A stretch of DNA of 64,000 nt. Source: Temnothorax longispinosus (taxonomy: Eukaryota; Arthropoda; Insecta; Hymenoptera; Formicidae). A model generated the notes under the pieces. That model saw only the letters and a program-made list of their open reading frames with translations, did not search any database and had not been told where the DNA came from. The translations under genes and the position numbers were made by a program. Position 1 is the first letter of the stretch. The number at the start of each line of letters is the position of its first letter. Positions 26,501-42,000 of this stretch are shown here, one piece after another. The stretch is from contig NW_027270069.1 in the NCBI RefSeq assembly GCF_030848805.1, forward strand, positions 186,001-250,000, written 5' to 3'.

Positions 26501-27000
26501 GACTTAATCAAGAAACCCCAACCAGTGGGAATTTTTCTTTTCTTTCTTTCTTCCTTTCTATATCCTCGTTATATAGGATTATCGCGAGTATAATATGTGT
26601 GAATAGCGCTCGCGAAAGGAACGGAACGGATATAGACTGCCGCGAGAAAACCGCGAGTCGGATGAGAGAGAAAAATTTAATTTAATTAAAGAACCCGCGA
26701 AGACGTCGAACGATTAATATTCCACTTCTTTCCCGACGCGTGTTTAATTCACGATGTCGTTAACGAGTTATTTAACATTCAAGTGAGTTTACCTTGAGTT
26801 TTTAATTAAGCTCTGAAAACGTAAACCCGCCTCGAGATGTTGTTATTTCTCGCATAACGCCAAGTGGACTTTACGCTAAGAAAAATTTCATTTGAAACTT
26901 AATTGGCGGTACTCGTAACATCGAGGTTGAAAAACTACGGTTTAAAGCGAATGTTGTACGCACAGATGTGTGCACAACTCGCAATTTTCCTTCAAGATTT

Positions 27001-27039
<39 letters not shown>

Positions 27040-30000
27040 TTCTCTTCGTAATTCACAATATTCCCTCGCTGAATTTTTCTCATCGACAAGCGTACGTACC
27101 TTGAGGCAATCGGCGGCTTTGCAATTTTACAGTCCCGAGTCACACGCAATTACGACCCGCAAACTCGTTTACCTCTAAAGCCTATTCCACAAAACGCCAA
27201 AGCAAAAACGCATAAAACATGCGCGACGTAAAATACCGGGTGACAGGAAGTATTAATACTCGCGCGCGACGGATACAACTTTTTTGCGGGCAACGGTAGT
27301 TTGTGACGGGTCAGCGGCCGTATCGATACGTTAAGTGTCAATCGTTTGTCCGGCAACACCTCGATGGGATCGGCGTTTTTCAGCGCTAACGTCCAAACGT
27401 TTGATCGTCGGTCATCGGTCGTAAATGCATTATGTATCAATTAGCGCGTATTACGCGCGGAACGCAGGTAATAAAGCCCACGTCGCGTATTATTAGCGGA
27501 CTCAAAGCAAAGTGGCCGAAATTGCGGGCATTAAATAACGGCGATTAACATTTCCTTTGGCCTTTATCCCGCCGCGGCGCCGCGCCGGGATAAAAGCAAT
27601 ATGATCAAAATCGCTTTCCGCAGAAATGCGGCAAATATTCCGCCCCGTTCGCGTAACCGCTTCGCTATTGTTGTCAACGAGTAATTTTGCAAATCAAAGT
27701 ACCCTCCGCATAGCCCAGTTACATCACATGGGAGCCGGACTACATCACATTCCACAGCGGGAGGTAATAAAATTATATAGGAGTTATAAATTGAAATGCA
27801 AAACGACATGAGTGGTTAGTTACTTTTGGAACGGGTATGTTTAAATAAGCCGGAAAAAGTCCAAAATATAATTGTGTATAATTGTATGAAAACTTTTTCG
27901 CGCATCATAAAATAAAATATGAAAATATGAAAGATATCAAATTATGAAAAAAACTCCCGTAATAGTGCCATTTTTAATCTACAATCTACGAATAAAATAG
28001 CTTCATTTTATTATTTTACAGATTAAATCAAAACTTCGTTCGCTGCATCAAAACGGTTATAACGTCATTTCTGCTTTGTAAAAGCGGATCTTTTAACAAA
28101 TCTTCAAGAGTATGCTTGGCTACTTTGCTTACAAGCCGATCTCCGGCGCAAGATATCGAAATTCCGATTAAATTCAGTCGAGTACGAGAGAACGTTTTCT
28201 TTTTCTCTTCCATGCTCATCCTGGAGGAAACCGGAAGCCGCGGGAAAATGGAGAAAACGAAATAGATAAGAGAAAAAGAAAAAAGGACGGAGAATGAGAG
28301 AGAAAGAGAGAGGGAAGTCAGGAAGAAAAAAGAGAGAGAGAGAGAGAGACGAGTGAGACTATTCCCAGAGAAACTCGAGGTATTTCGCGACACTTTCAGG
28401 TGCCTCGGACCTCTTCCTGGATGGGTATCTCGACGTGTTATCGACTTCGGCTGACCTCGCCATTCCTGACCTCGACGATATCGCGATCTGTCTTGCCCTC
28501 GTTCCCCCCGCGTTCACCTCTCCAGTCAGTCGATCCAATTCTACCGTCCACGTCCGCAATCGACTGATCGAAAGAGTCGACATGGCCAGCACGACGTGAC
28601 GCTCCAGTCACTTCCGATTCTTTTCACCTTTCCGCCGGAGAGATACCCTCTCGAGACGATTGCAGAAGAGAACAGCGGGACACGCCTTTTTACAGCGAGC
28701 CGCCCGACCGTACGTTCCGTATTTAATCGGGGTGAATGGTCGGTTATCGACAGCTCCAGATTTACTAAATCTGTCGCAGACAATGGAACTCATTCGTTCG
28801 TCCGTTCGTTCGTTCGTTTGCGGACGCTTGCGCGTTACAATTACGAACGTGTAAATTGGGTTAATATCACGTGGAAACGTGCCAGACCTACTTCCGGTTA
28901 TTCCACCGACCGACCGACCGACCGACCAACCGATCGACCGATCGACCAGGACCGGAATAGGATGTCGAACTTTAACGAACTCGGAAGTAGCGCGATGTTG
29001 TCGGAAAGCACCGACGGCGATGGTGATTTTGCGACGCCCCGGCGAACTTTCGATCGTTCTCGCTTTTTGTTCAGCTTGTAAATCCTTCTTATGTGCACCA
29101 GTTCGCTAATAATTCAAGTTCTTACGTACATAATGTTGAAAGGAAGTGTCAAAGCGTCGTCAATGTACAACACATTAAAAAGGGCTATATACTATTAAAT
29201 ACAATACTTATGAAATTTGAAAAAAAAATATAGAATATTAAACAAAATTCTATAACAAAATTCCATGTTTCTAAAAGAAAGAGAAATTAAACTTCCATTA
29301 AACTGAATTTTATTTAAAGTTAGATGACAAAATATTCACTTGCGCTCTTACAGATTTATTTTAATAAAATCATTTTAACAATTAACGTTTTTTAAATACC
29401 TAACAGTCGAAACCAAATCACAGGTATTCTCGCGCCGGTCAATCATATCAGAATAAAAGTAGTTAAAATTTGTGGATGCGAATCTGCGGTAAAATGCACA
29501 AGCCAATAAAGGTTTCTTGATACTCTTTCGATCAGCCAGATTAACTTTTCCCACCGTTCCCGTAAACCGAGGACAGCCGTATATTGTTATAGTAAGGTCT
29601 ATTAAATTATCAGCGTTCTCAATCGCGGGGCGGTCATGCACTGACGGAACAGCTGGCCTGGTCGCACGGCAAACACGATCGACGCGATGGTAAACCAACA
29701 CGGATACTTTCGATCTATCAAAGGGAGGAGGCAGGCCCATGGCGCGTCCGTCCTTCGGTGCAAAGCCAGGTGCTCATGAATATGTATCGTATACACGTAG
29801 CCAGGGCAGAATGACGGAGTGTCTGTGTATGGGCATAAATTGAACCGAGCGATACCTTTGACCTCCGTTAACTGGCTTTGACGTGGAGAGACGGAGAGGG
29901 GAAACAGAGATGGCGAAAGAGAGCGCGCGGGGGTGCGTGCATTGACTTGCCGTCCGCTCGTGTTTTTCGTGTCAACGTACCGGGAAATGGAAGTGAGCCG

Positions 30001-33000
30001 TTCCGTTGCAGATACAAGAGAATCGATACACGGAATTACAGAACAGTTCTTTGCAGAGCTTAATTTCCACGGTCATCATGAATTTTTTATTATTTTTTAT
30101 TATTCGTGTCCTTGTTAAAAGGACCTTTGAGAGGATAACGCCGGATAAAGTATGTTCCTTTTTTTTATCGCTTTTAATCACGTAAAAGCGTCGTATCATC
30201 GCGCTTATAACGACGGTTGCGCCGAGAGCAAGACGATATTTATTTCCCTAGAACGGGAACAAACTTCGTTTGCCGTAAAACGCGGGACGTAAAGTTTTAC
30301 GGTATCACGATCGACAAGAGGCTACGTCCGGTAATCCAGCCATAAGATCATGCGTGTATATAGTCCCATGATTTCGCGTTTCAAGGTTTAATGCCGACGG
30401 ACGGCACGAAACAAAATTTTGATCGTATGGAAAGATCGAACGACAAGTTCATCAGGGAATTTAGATTTATAACTGTTTAGTCCAATTATCTTGATTAACG
30501 TGCAAGAATCATATTTATGTAATAAACTTTTTCATGAATTTCACTTTATTCTTGAAAGATTCGATCGTGACAGAAATTAGTTACGCAATATTTGTTTCAA
30601 TAAATTTAACACTGCACGAAAATTGAACACCGTAGGCCTTTTAAGGCACAATCGATTTTTCGTATTTTACAGTTTCCTCTTGACGTTTTAACAGTTAAAA
30701 AAATTGCAACAGTTCTGGCCTATGTAAATATAGAGATCACTTTTTGAAACATTGAAGATGATACATGAATTTTTATAGATTTTTTTGTAACACAGAAAAA
30801 CTTTCAAAAACCCTTTGAACTTAAAAGTCCCAAGGTGAGTGCTCCAAAAGCACGGTGTCAGCGCAATGTTAATAAAAGTTGTATTATTCAACTATTATTC
30901 CTTAATTAATCAGTTCGTATCTTATTCGCGAATAACAAAAGTCTTAATAGATTTGTCATAGAATAATTTCACATATTTTTGTGTATTTACCTGTCAATAA
31001 ATGCGAAACAATATTTTTAAAATTTATTTGTCCTCTCTATTTAATTCTCATGCCACACAAGTTAATTGGATTGTATGAGAAAGAGTGTCTGCACAAAGTT
31101 GCACAAAAAATCGCAAAGAGATGTGAACCGCATGGAAAATTAAATGCATCCAGGGCTTTACTTGGCAGCGATGAGAAAAAAAAAGAAAGCAACATCGACT
31201 CTCCTTTGAAGTCCTAGGAAGCTCGCCTGGTGTACACGGTGTCGTGGAAGAAAGGTCATAGTTCTCGGTAAGTAACGATATTGAATATTACAAACCTTCT
31301 GTGCGCGAACGAGCGATTTATATATGTTTATATTTATGAACAGGTAGAAAATCCTTTCTTTTCCCTTTACTTATGGCAGCCCAACAGCTATGCAGTCTTC
31401 TTGAAATTGAGGCGATTACGGTGATTTAAGTTTAATGACATATAAGCTTTGTAAATGCCTCGCAACTTTGTAAAGTATATTTATGCGGGGAAACTTCTCA
31501 TCTACTATAATCGGCGCTACCGCCTCTCGAAGTATTGACCTTTCCTTCCGGGGCACGGTGTATGTAAAAGGGTCGAAAGAGAAGTGTCGGCGGGAAAATA
31601 TCGGGTGCGCATCTCTCTTACGCGGAAAAATAGTAAAAGTGGCTGGAAAAGCGGCACGTGACCGCAATAAAAGTGGCGAGGTCGCCTACGCGACTTAGGG
31701 GCACGATCAATTTGTATTCCGCGGCGGAAGAAAGCCCAACTGTGAACGAGAGAGAGAGAAAGATGCACAAAAGAGAAGGAGGGTCCACTTCTTCCTCCTT
31801 GTTGTCGAACGAAAGCTCGACACGATTTCAATTTTGTCGTAGGACGGCCTCGTTAAGAAAAATTGCAACTCCTCGTCGCTTCGGAATAGCGTAATTCACC
31901 GCGCGCGCATTTACATTCGCCGCGAATGCCACAACACACTTTACACCCTCAAAATTGTTACCCCCGCATATTGATCACGTCACCGCCATTCATGCGGAGT
32001 TCCGACAGCGCTAATATAAATTGAAAGTAAGTAAATCTGCGCCGCGTTATTAAATTACCGAGGCAACAGTTTTCCAACCGGGACAATCTTCACATAATAA
32101 ACGCTTTATGTTTATACGGTTCGCAATAAAGTTACAGAAAGTTGGTTCTTAAAACGATATTTCAAGTGGGAAACGTTTAAATATTAATTCCCATTTCTAG
32201 TCGGAAGAAATGATTAATAATAAATCAGTGTTACATGAACGCATTTCGCAAATTATTGTTCAAGGAGCCTAGCATAATTTGGTATTCATAACGTGTGAAT
32301 AACGTTATGTGATAAATAACAAATTCTTGTTTCAAGCACATGTTTTTAAAGAACAAGCGCATGAATGTAAAATTGCGTGAATTACTTTTTTTTTGTCACG
32401 ACGATAAATTGACGACGCGAATAAGGTAAATGGAATAAATTTACTGTCTCGATGGAGTTCGTGTATCACATCTGATTTATGCGCGGTCAGTCGTTGGCCT
32501 AAAAACTGCGGAGACGAATGCTGCGCTGAATTAGAACACCTGCAACGAACATCGATCCGCTCCGCTCATATAGAGCTAATCGTCGATGTTTTGCTATTTC
32601 CGGATGTAACCCGATAACACGTAACGTCTTTAACTTTTCAGGAAATCTCTTTGCGATTTTGCAGAAGAACATAAATTACGAAAGATCAAAGATGAAATAA
32701 AGATTAAATAAAGATCAAAAGCTAAAGTATATAAAATGTAATATTACTTAAGAATATATACGAACCCAAAACTGAATCCAATACATTTTAGATAAACTTT
32801 GTTTAAAATTGTCGCTTTTATTCGCGCTGTAATTGCGTTTAATTACTTTTTCATGATAGTCTTCTGAAAGCATTTCCAATAACCCTTAACATTTTCTTTT
32901 TAATTACATTTAATTATTCAAGCATATTAAAAAAAAAATCTTTTTACGCTCACCGGCGTCTTTCCTCAAACAATTCTCGTCGCGTACTTTGATTTATTCA

Positions 33001-36000
33001 CATCCATTCTGGAATCCCATCAAATGTCATAAGCGTTTAGTCCACAAAAATATATGTAGTAGGTTAGCTACATATTATGCTTATATATGTATATTTAAGC
33101 ATAATAATGTTTAAAAAGGCAATAATGTTTAAATGTTAAATAACATGTTGAACAAATTGAATTAAGTAGAAAAATTATATGTTAAACTATATAAATTAAA
33201 AGATAGAAATAAATAAGGAGAATACGGAAGTTACTGTCGAGAACGTTTTTATCATTAAATCCCGGTTCCTTTAGATTTAGATCATTAGAGCCATACTTTT
33301 ACAAACGCTGCATTGCAAGTTCAAGAAATAAACGTAGTGACAAGGCGCGCCTTTCTGTTAAGCAGATATTTCATTTGCATTGAAAGCCCGACGATGCGCG
33401 AATTCGTCGACTGAAATGCAATTGTTTCTCCGCGATCGTAAACTGCTTGTCGCCCGAACGCAATGCAGATCGATCGAATGGAAAACGCTCCTGACACGGC
33501 GGTGTCGCAAAACGACGCTGGACAAGTAAAAGCGAGAGATGGAACGGGACGCGACAAGAACAAATCGGATTATCGTGGTGGGCGGTGAATAATTTCCATC
33601 AGCCTCCGCCGCGTTGCCGCGCGCGACAAACAGGAAACAATCGAGGCGGTGTTTCGAAAACGGTTATTTCGAAAACAACGCGGGACCAAAAATTGAAATT
33701 CCTCGCGGACGGCAATCGCGGCACCGGTTTTTCAAACTTGAATACAGATTTCGTGAACGAGATACGATATCTAGGCGATAAATCGCCAGTTACGCTTCAC
33801 CACGCGCGATATTTCACGATATACCTTGTACATTCATTTCTATCACGCAGTTTGATTTATTCACTATATGTATACAAGGTGTTTCAAAAATAAAGGGCCA
33901 AAATTTAGGAGCCTATTCTATTCACGGATGAAAAAAAATAATATAAACATGGGTTCAGAAGCGCTTCCTTTCCGAGTTAAGGCCGTGGCACATAGAAAAA
34001 CTTAAGCAGTAAGCAAATCAGCCAATCACAGTCAAGAACTTAAGGCACGGTCCTAAGAAGTAGCGAATCCATACCGTTGATATCCTTACTACTTAAGTTT
34101 TACTGCTTAACTTTTTCTATGTGCCACGGCCTTTATAAAGCACGCTTTGTTTACAACAGAAAGTTGACGGAAACATTTTGTTAAAAAATTGCTAGAAATT
34201 ATTTTCTCCCGAGATAAGATACACTTCGACATCTCATGAACTATATATCGAAGACGTTTAATAATTCCTAGAGTCTTTCGAATTTTGTCACAAGTGTAAC
34301 AATTATACGCATAACAATTTCGGAGAATTTCCACTGTAGCAGCAGTATTATGAGAACGAGAGTCTTGAGAGAAATGTCCCTATAAATAAAAATATAAAGA
34401 ATTTAAATTGAGAGAGCGTGCAGGGCATGCAATTGCATGATCCTCATTTACCAATCGCGATCAATTGGTATAATTACTATTAAGAAATCCTGCCGTAAAT
34501 ACAGAAAGTATTTATAATTATAAATATTTTTTATTTTATCAGCAAAAGTATTTATATAAAGTATTTAAAAGTATTATAAAGAAAGCGTTTCTAAATCCAT
34601 GTTTATATGACTTTCTTTCATCCTTATGTTGAGTAGAATATATATTTTGGAAGTTTAGTCATCTATTTCTGAAACATTCTGTGTATAAAATACAGTCATA
34701 CCTCGCTTAACGTTAGATATGCGTCCCGCAAAGCCGTTACTTTAAGTGAATCAACCTTAAACCGGATACAACTTAACATGGAAAGAGTATAAGACTGGGT
34801 TCCAGAGCAGAGGCGCGAATTTAGAATTTAAATTCCGCAAATTCTATTCCCGCGTACATATTACTCAAGATAAAACCAATTACGTTATAGCGAGGTAACG
34901 TTCTAAAGGATATAACGTAAAGCGGGATATGACAAGGAATTCACAGGAGAAAAGGATTACGTGTATTCACAGATTCTGTTTGCATCTCGATTTTATGTTC
35001 ATTATGCTTTATTAAACTCTCGGATTCGCGGATTACCCTCTCTAATTACGAAAGCAAAAAAAAAAAAACGATGGACGGGCAACTTTTGTCGACGAGCAAA
35101 AGAACTCGCGCGGGGTAATCAGCGCGAAGCAAGCAAAACTGTCGCCGTACACCGCGCTTTCTCACGTCAGTGGCGCGAAAGCTTGTCGCGAAAGATAAAT
35201 CGTTCACGCGCGCGAAAACTTTCCGCCAGTTTCCCGAAGATCCGACCTAGATTCTGCCGGATCTGTAATATTAATGACACGACGGCGGCACGGTCGACTC
35301 TCCAGCTAATTTCGCCCCGGTGATCATTCACGAACTGGAAATTATCATCAAAAGCTGGAGTTAACACAAAAGACATTATAACGAAATCGACCTCTCGAAC
35401 CGCACAAATATAATTCTAATAATGATACAATATAGTACATAGTAATAAGAAGAATAAGATGATTTTACAATCGACGATTACTTTGCAACGTTTGATTTTC
35501 TATGCATAAGATATTTTCAAAAGATAAAAAGAAAAATGCACAACGCAAGCGGCGTGGCAGATTGAACTCGATGCACGCGGAAATGGCTTACGCTTCACGG
35601 GATGATCGTTGTCCCCGCTTGCACGGAATATTTCAACAAAATCCCAGGGGCAAACGTGCCGTGCCGCGCCGCGCCGCGCCGCACCACGCCGCCATCCATG
35701 GTCGGATCCTCCTCCTGTACCATGACCCACTTAATCCGCCCCAGATCAGCTTCCGCTGTGCCTCCAATCCCCGTCGCATTCCATCGACTACCCTATATTA
35801 TGTGGTTTACCGTCCCCGTCCACCCTATTAAACTCGGTAGGGGAGACGTGCCTTAAATATATTAAAGGCCACAGCGCGTTGACAATTTCTCCCGACGCGC
35901 GGTCTGACAGTTATAAAGCGCCGCCGTATATTTTTCAACGTTTAGGAAAGCCGACATTTTAATGAAACGCTTAACGACGAGGCAGAATTTAATTAATCAA

Positions 36001-39000
36001 ATGTATTAATCTCGTGAGTTAATTTATTTCGCGATAAAGCACTCTGCGGAACACAGTATTACGCGGGTATAATATGCGTGGAAGACCGTAACAACGATCA
36101 ATGACTTGAATGAATTCCGGAACAGCTTTTTAAAACATACAGCCCTCACTACAAGTCAAAGACTTATATTAGTATAAAAAAAACTGCGAAAAACAAAAAT
36201 GCTCGAACAACTTCTCTGATATAATTTATCCATGTAATCAAAACATATAGATAATTATTTTTATATTAATTTTGAACATTATAAATGTGCCTGTTACACT
36301 TTAACTATTGTTATAAGTTCAATTATCTTATTTTATGTCGAATCTTTAACCGCACAGAAATCCTTCCAGAATATATTTCGTTCCGTTTCATGAGATACAT
36401 ATTTTTATCAAACCGCTTTCATTATACATATAAAATACAATGACTCTATCGTTTTTTTGAGGATTTCGATAGATCAATGTATCGTTAATATTATAGTTAG
36501 CATCGCTATGTCGTTAACGGAAACGACGTTTTTTAACGAAGGTATATTGTTGCGCGCGTTGTGCCTGTTGCATCGAAAATGCTTAAACGGCGGACGGAAA
36601 AGCGGAGAAACTATGTTTCACGTGAAAGCTCGTTATACAGATATATATGTATATTATATAATCAAGTCCATTTGCGACAACGTCGCTTTGTCGCGCATCA
36701 GCGCACAACAAGCGTATCGTGCGGTAAGTCGCGACCATTATTCGTGCGACACAATATAATTTCTGGTTGTCCGGACTGAGAAGCAAGATTACACGAGTCG
36801 CGTGCCGGGCTGGAAACACAACAAGCAAGGACAATAGTCCTGCGCGAGACAATGGTGAGTAACGGGAGACCCCCGGAGCAACGGGAGAGGGAGATCGAAT
36901 TCGTTGGATTCGTCGCGGGGGTGGATTTATCCCGTGATCGCGCGGCGAGAGACGTGTTGCCGTTGCCGCGCGTGAATTTTTGCCGGTTAAACCGGTGTGT
37001 ATCCGAGCAGAGATTATCTTCATTTGTTTCCCGCAACAGCGCAATCGCTATCGATCTAGGCGCGAGATCGCGAGCTGGCGCGGTTGAACGCGTTGTTGCG
37101 CTCGTAGCGCGGCAATCAATGACAGAAGCAACAAAACCGCGCGCGCTTCGTGCCTCGTATTCTACTTTAATCAATAAAACGTTGCGGTTAATAGGGAATC
37201 GACGTTCATTCATACCTACGATGGAACAAATAAAAACGATACATTAGTCATTGGGTATCAGCGCAAACGGCGATATCATATAATCTCTACTTCGAGTTCA
37301 ATATAAAATAGTCAGCATGGCTAATTGTGAGTAAAAGTGAAATTATTAAGAGAACGTGGCGCTTGAAATATATTAGTAAATTGAAAATTATACAAAAAAT
37401 ATGAACGATGTTTTGGTTGTAAAAATCATTATGAAAGAAACTCACTAAACGCCATGGCGGCGCAGATAGTAATTAATAAGATCACATTTTTATTAATGTG
37501 TTTTACATGTATAGATATTAATATTATATAATTGTATTCTTTATATATCAATTCCTGTGCAAAAGCATTTTATCAAAATACATAATAAAGTTTTAGATCT
37601 CTCTCGTTCTGTTGAGAGATATATAAATACCGCAGTACAGCAATATATCTGCTTCCTTTCTCTGAATGTTTTTGCCGACATTTTCTTCCTCGAATGTTTA
37701 ATTGTAAACAAATTCAATAAAACATGCCCAACAACGTATCATAGAAATGGGACTTTCTTTCGGCTCCTCGAGGCGTGAATTTATACGAAACTCCACTTCG
37801 AGTTGACATTCCACGACGGTAAGTTTCTAAAAGTCGATTCACGAAATCGTGAATTTCTCTCTCGTTCCGAGAGAATCACATTTTTCTGGCCTTAATAATT
37901 TCCCGGCTTTACAATAAATCCCGCGGATTTAAGCGCGCATCCGAACGAATCCACGGGGTACGTGGGCGATCGTCTAAATAGGAACGGCGTTGCGGCAGAA
38001 TCGATGCGGTGGAGGGGATAGAGGGGTACGTTATACATTAGCGTCAATAATTGAACCGAGGTTCCTTGGAGGATGCTGGTAAGTGCATATTAGCTGCCGG
38101 CCGTACCTCTTCCTCGTTCCCCACGCTCTTTCTCCCATGTGCCATCTGCCGTCATCTCGCTTCTCTCTCGCGCACCTTTCATTTCCCTCGCTCTCGATAT
38201 CCCAGCACCAATTTCTGACTTCGTGGTACAAATCTCGTCCTATACTTCCCCTCTCCCCTTCAAGAACATAACATATACCGTTCCCTCGTTTTCCTCCCTC
38301 GAGGGGTGCGCTTGCTTCCGCGCGGCACGTCCTGCCGGCGGCGAATTTCAATCCCACAGGATCAGCGTATGAAGGGATGGAGGCGCCGCCGCTATCTATC
38401 GGTATAAATAAGGAACAGAAGAGTCTCACGAGTATTTTCGTCGAGAAAGGGAAGAAAAACAGGATGATGTGATTTGGTGTGAGCGAAAGAAGTAGAGTAA
38501 TGTCGGCCGATCTCTGAAATAACTCAATCTTTGCGAGAGGCTTGCTTGCGCGCCGCTGAGGAATAGTGTCAAGTTGAGGGACAATGTGTCCTCTTGCCTT
38601 CTTGAGAGAATGTACGAGGAAGAGAAACTAGGAAGTTTTCTGCAAAAATAATCCAAAGCGCGAACATAAAAAAGAAAATTTATCGGTATAACTGTAATAA
38701 AATACAGTCTTTACAAAGTAAACATATCTCTTCCGATTAAAAGAGTGTTATGATAAGAATAAAATTGTATTTTCCAATCCTTCCTTAAATCTGCACTCGA
38801 GAAAAAACAAAAATCCGCAACCATTAGGGTAGTAAATAAAGATTATAATAATCCAATGCTCTCGAATCAAAACGTACATCCTTGCGAATTCGCTTTACGC
38901 GAGAGCATAAATATCTAACTGTATTTTGAAACGATCGATGCTGAAACGCGCTGGATAAGAACGTAAAGACAGCTGATATAGAGGCTTCCGCATACTTTGT

Positions 39001-42000
39001 TCACAGAATGGTAGAAAGAGAGACGTAAATCTTCTCCTAATTGTCGAATGTAGGTGAAGAGGATCCGCTCTCGAAAAGAGAGAGAGAGAGAGAAAGAGAT
39101 ATCGAAGGAAGAAAGGGAATTAGTTAAAGGCGGGAGAAGTTTGCGCCCCGCTCGCTCACTCACGGATGACCCAGCCGAGCTTTTGTCGTCCGCCACGACA
39201 ACGAAGTCTTTTATGCTTTATGCTTACATGGCGGGATTACTTCGGGAAAAGTGGCGAGGGCAGTATAGATAACAGAGAGAGAGGGGGGGGCGGACTTTGC
39301 GAATACTCCCGCTTTCTGCCCTCTCGGAAAGAGATGTAGAGAAAGGAAAGAAGGGAAGCGAGGCAAAACGCGCGCCCTTCTCAACGTGGATGATTCTTCC
39401 GCTCCTATTTGCCGACACACGATTTTCCGGCCGTTACGAGAGCGAAAAATTCATACGCCGTCCTACACATTGACCGGCCGAGATATTCCCTTTGAACTCT
39501 GAGTACGGAGAATACGCAAATCTCGTAAAAAGAATCCATGATCGAGATTGCTGACATTGCATTGTTGAAAAGATAGTTTTTTGAAATTTTGTATACATGA
39601 CGCAGCTAAGAATTGTAAATGATTGTTATTTACATACATCATTGATATTAATTCCAAAAATGTATTTATATTTAATAATATTAATATTAACATTTTAATT
39701 TAAATATTAACGTTTAATAATAATATGTAATCCAATATATTTAACAGCATTTGAAGTGCTGTAATATGTAAAAATAATTTTGCAATCAGAAAGTTAACGC
39801 TCGGAAAATCCTCTATTTGCTATCATTTAATCATTTCAAACATTTTCAATAATTCATTAATTTAACATACAAGAAAAATCGGTCTTAAACTGGCAAAAGA
39901 ATTTCTTATCGAAATGAAAATAACTTCTATACAACTTTGAAGTAGTACGTTTTGTATTTGCATTCATAATGTGAATACATCGCCTATAGTCGTAAACAAT
40001 TCTGATCAAATTGTACTTCTCAGGAGGAAAGTTTGTTCCAACATAAACAGATGTGTTTATCTATGGACGAGAGAAGACGCAAACTTAGAAATGCAAATTA
40101 GAAATGCACAAGAAACGATACATCAGTGTAGGAAGCGTTAAGTTCACCTCGCGGGAATGGCATGGAAGGAGGGTGCTTGCTTCTCGAAGCGAGAGATGAC
40201 AGGCAGCTCGTCGCGGAGAGCAAGCGGAATCAATAGTGCGACAGAGAGATATTCCGCCGACCAGTCTGCCGGTGCTCACAAAAGTAGACACCAGGGAGAC
40301 AGTCACCCTATGCCGTCCCAAACTGACGATACGCAGGATCACGAAATTCAATGCGCATTATCCACGATCTTTGACTCTCGCTACCGCAAGACAGTGATAC
40401 GATAAGACGCGACTGGCCAATCAGTCAGTTTTATTGGCTAACAACCAACGAAACGACCTCGTCAAGCGAAATTTTATATTTCGCACACGAATATGTGAGG
40501 AAGAAGGAGAAGGGAAGAAGAAATAAGAATAGAAAAATTTCCTTTCCAAAAAGATATACCGCAGATTGACGGGTTCATTGAAAATCTGCACTGGAAGCTA
40601 CTGGGATTAGTCTCTATCAACGAATGTTCCAATGAAGATTCTTTGATGAATTCAATAAATATTTTAAGATACGTTTATAACATGAGATGCATCTCCAAGG
40701 CTTATTCCAGAATTGAAAGATATATTAGAGAAACTAACAGATGTTATCTAAATTAATTAACTAATTAATTAATTAACTAATTAATTAATTAACTAATTAA
40801 TTTAGATAACATAGTAATTCGTATTTAAGCACTCTATAAACGTTTTGTCTTTTTTTCGACTTTCCAAGAAAATTACGTACAAAAATAACAGAATAATCAC
40901 GATTTAAAAATGGAAAAAACGTAAGAGGTTTTCTGATATAAAAATAGAAGGGGATTTATGTAAAACAGTTACAGATGCTTATCGTCTTTTCTGATTTTAT
41001 AGATTATAGATATCATTAATTTTATACGCATTTGAAATTGTAGAATTTGATATTTAGATTTACTTAGATATATATTTGCTCGCTCCTAAATACACACACA
41101 GTTGCAAATAGCAAGGAGCAGAACTTCCTTTAACGATTGCCTAATTTGGTAATTTGATACGCTATACTTATCATACACAACGAATCATTCAGCGAATTTA
41201 TTCGTTCGTCAAATACAAGCGTGTTTTTAATATTCATGCCTGAAATAAATGCACCTTTAATATTCGTGCTTGAAATAAATCGATGATAAACGCGCATTGA
41301 CAAATAGGTATTATCAAAGCGAGGGACTACAGGGAATAAATCTCAATTTTGCGGAGACAAGAGGACATTCTCTGTGATGTATGTTGTAATTCGTTTTTAC
41401 AAGCGAGCCACGGCAGACTGATCGTTTAACCAATCATCCCCTTCAGTCGCCTCAGTCAAGGCCATCACCCACGCGATTTGATACATATCGCGTACGATCT
41501 GTAACCTGTAACCACTATCACCGATACCGCTACGAGCGTGATGACACCTACGTTAACCGCAAAGACCGTCTGGCATGCGACCTTTTGACATAGACGAAAA
41601 TGAGGTGCATTTGAGATGTCGATTGAAATTGGAAAGATATGACGACGCCCGTCGAGACCTCGATGTGTATATCAAGCTTTACAATAAAGGTACGTGTGCG
41701 TAAAATGATTTTATACACTATCCATCAGGATATTTTGAAGGAGTATTCTAACTCTCACTTTCTAACAATTGAATTATGTCATATAACATGTGATCGAAGT
41801 GTAATTATATAGAGTATGTCAAAATCGAATCAATAATCGAAATTATTGTCAAAAAATAGTAGATGGAAGTTAAGACTTCATAGGGTATCCATAATCTCAT
41901 CACAAGAAGAAAAAATATTATTAACCTTTGTAGGGTCTATCCAGACAAACTTGTATGGCGCATAAACATAAGCATAAGAAAATTGATTAGTCCATATACA

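Larger units (their letters stand above)
18400..33976 (-). other. 45-kb Syx1A intron, 3' part
   Basis: I recognise no nested gene here. The stretch holds the palindrome at 20278-20540, the 178-bp tandem duplication at 20599, the MITE at 24947, an AC dinucleotide run at 27003-27038, a GA-rich tract at about 28260-28350, TTCG repeats at about 28795-28820 and GACC/GATC repeats at about 28905-28947. Open frames in CpG-rich patches (about 28596-29081) have biased composition and no recognisable protein signature. Confidence 0.5.

Noticed and set aside
28596..29081. 161-codon plus-strand frame with Thr-Asp-Arg-Pro repeats
   Set aside because: The repeats come from GACC/GATC tetranucleotides; there is no recognisable domain.
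36698..37247. Overlapping frames of 131-171 codons on both strands
   Set aside because: They lie in a CpG-rich patch with few stops, show Arg/Ala-rich biased composition, and no family was recognised.
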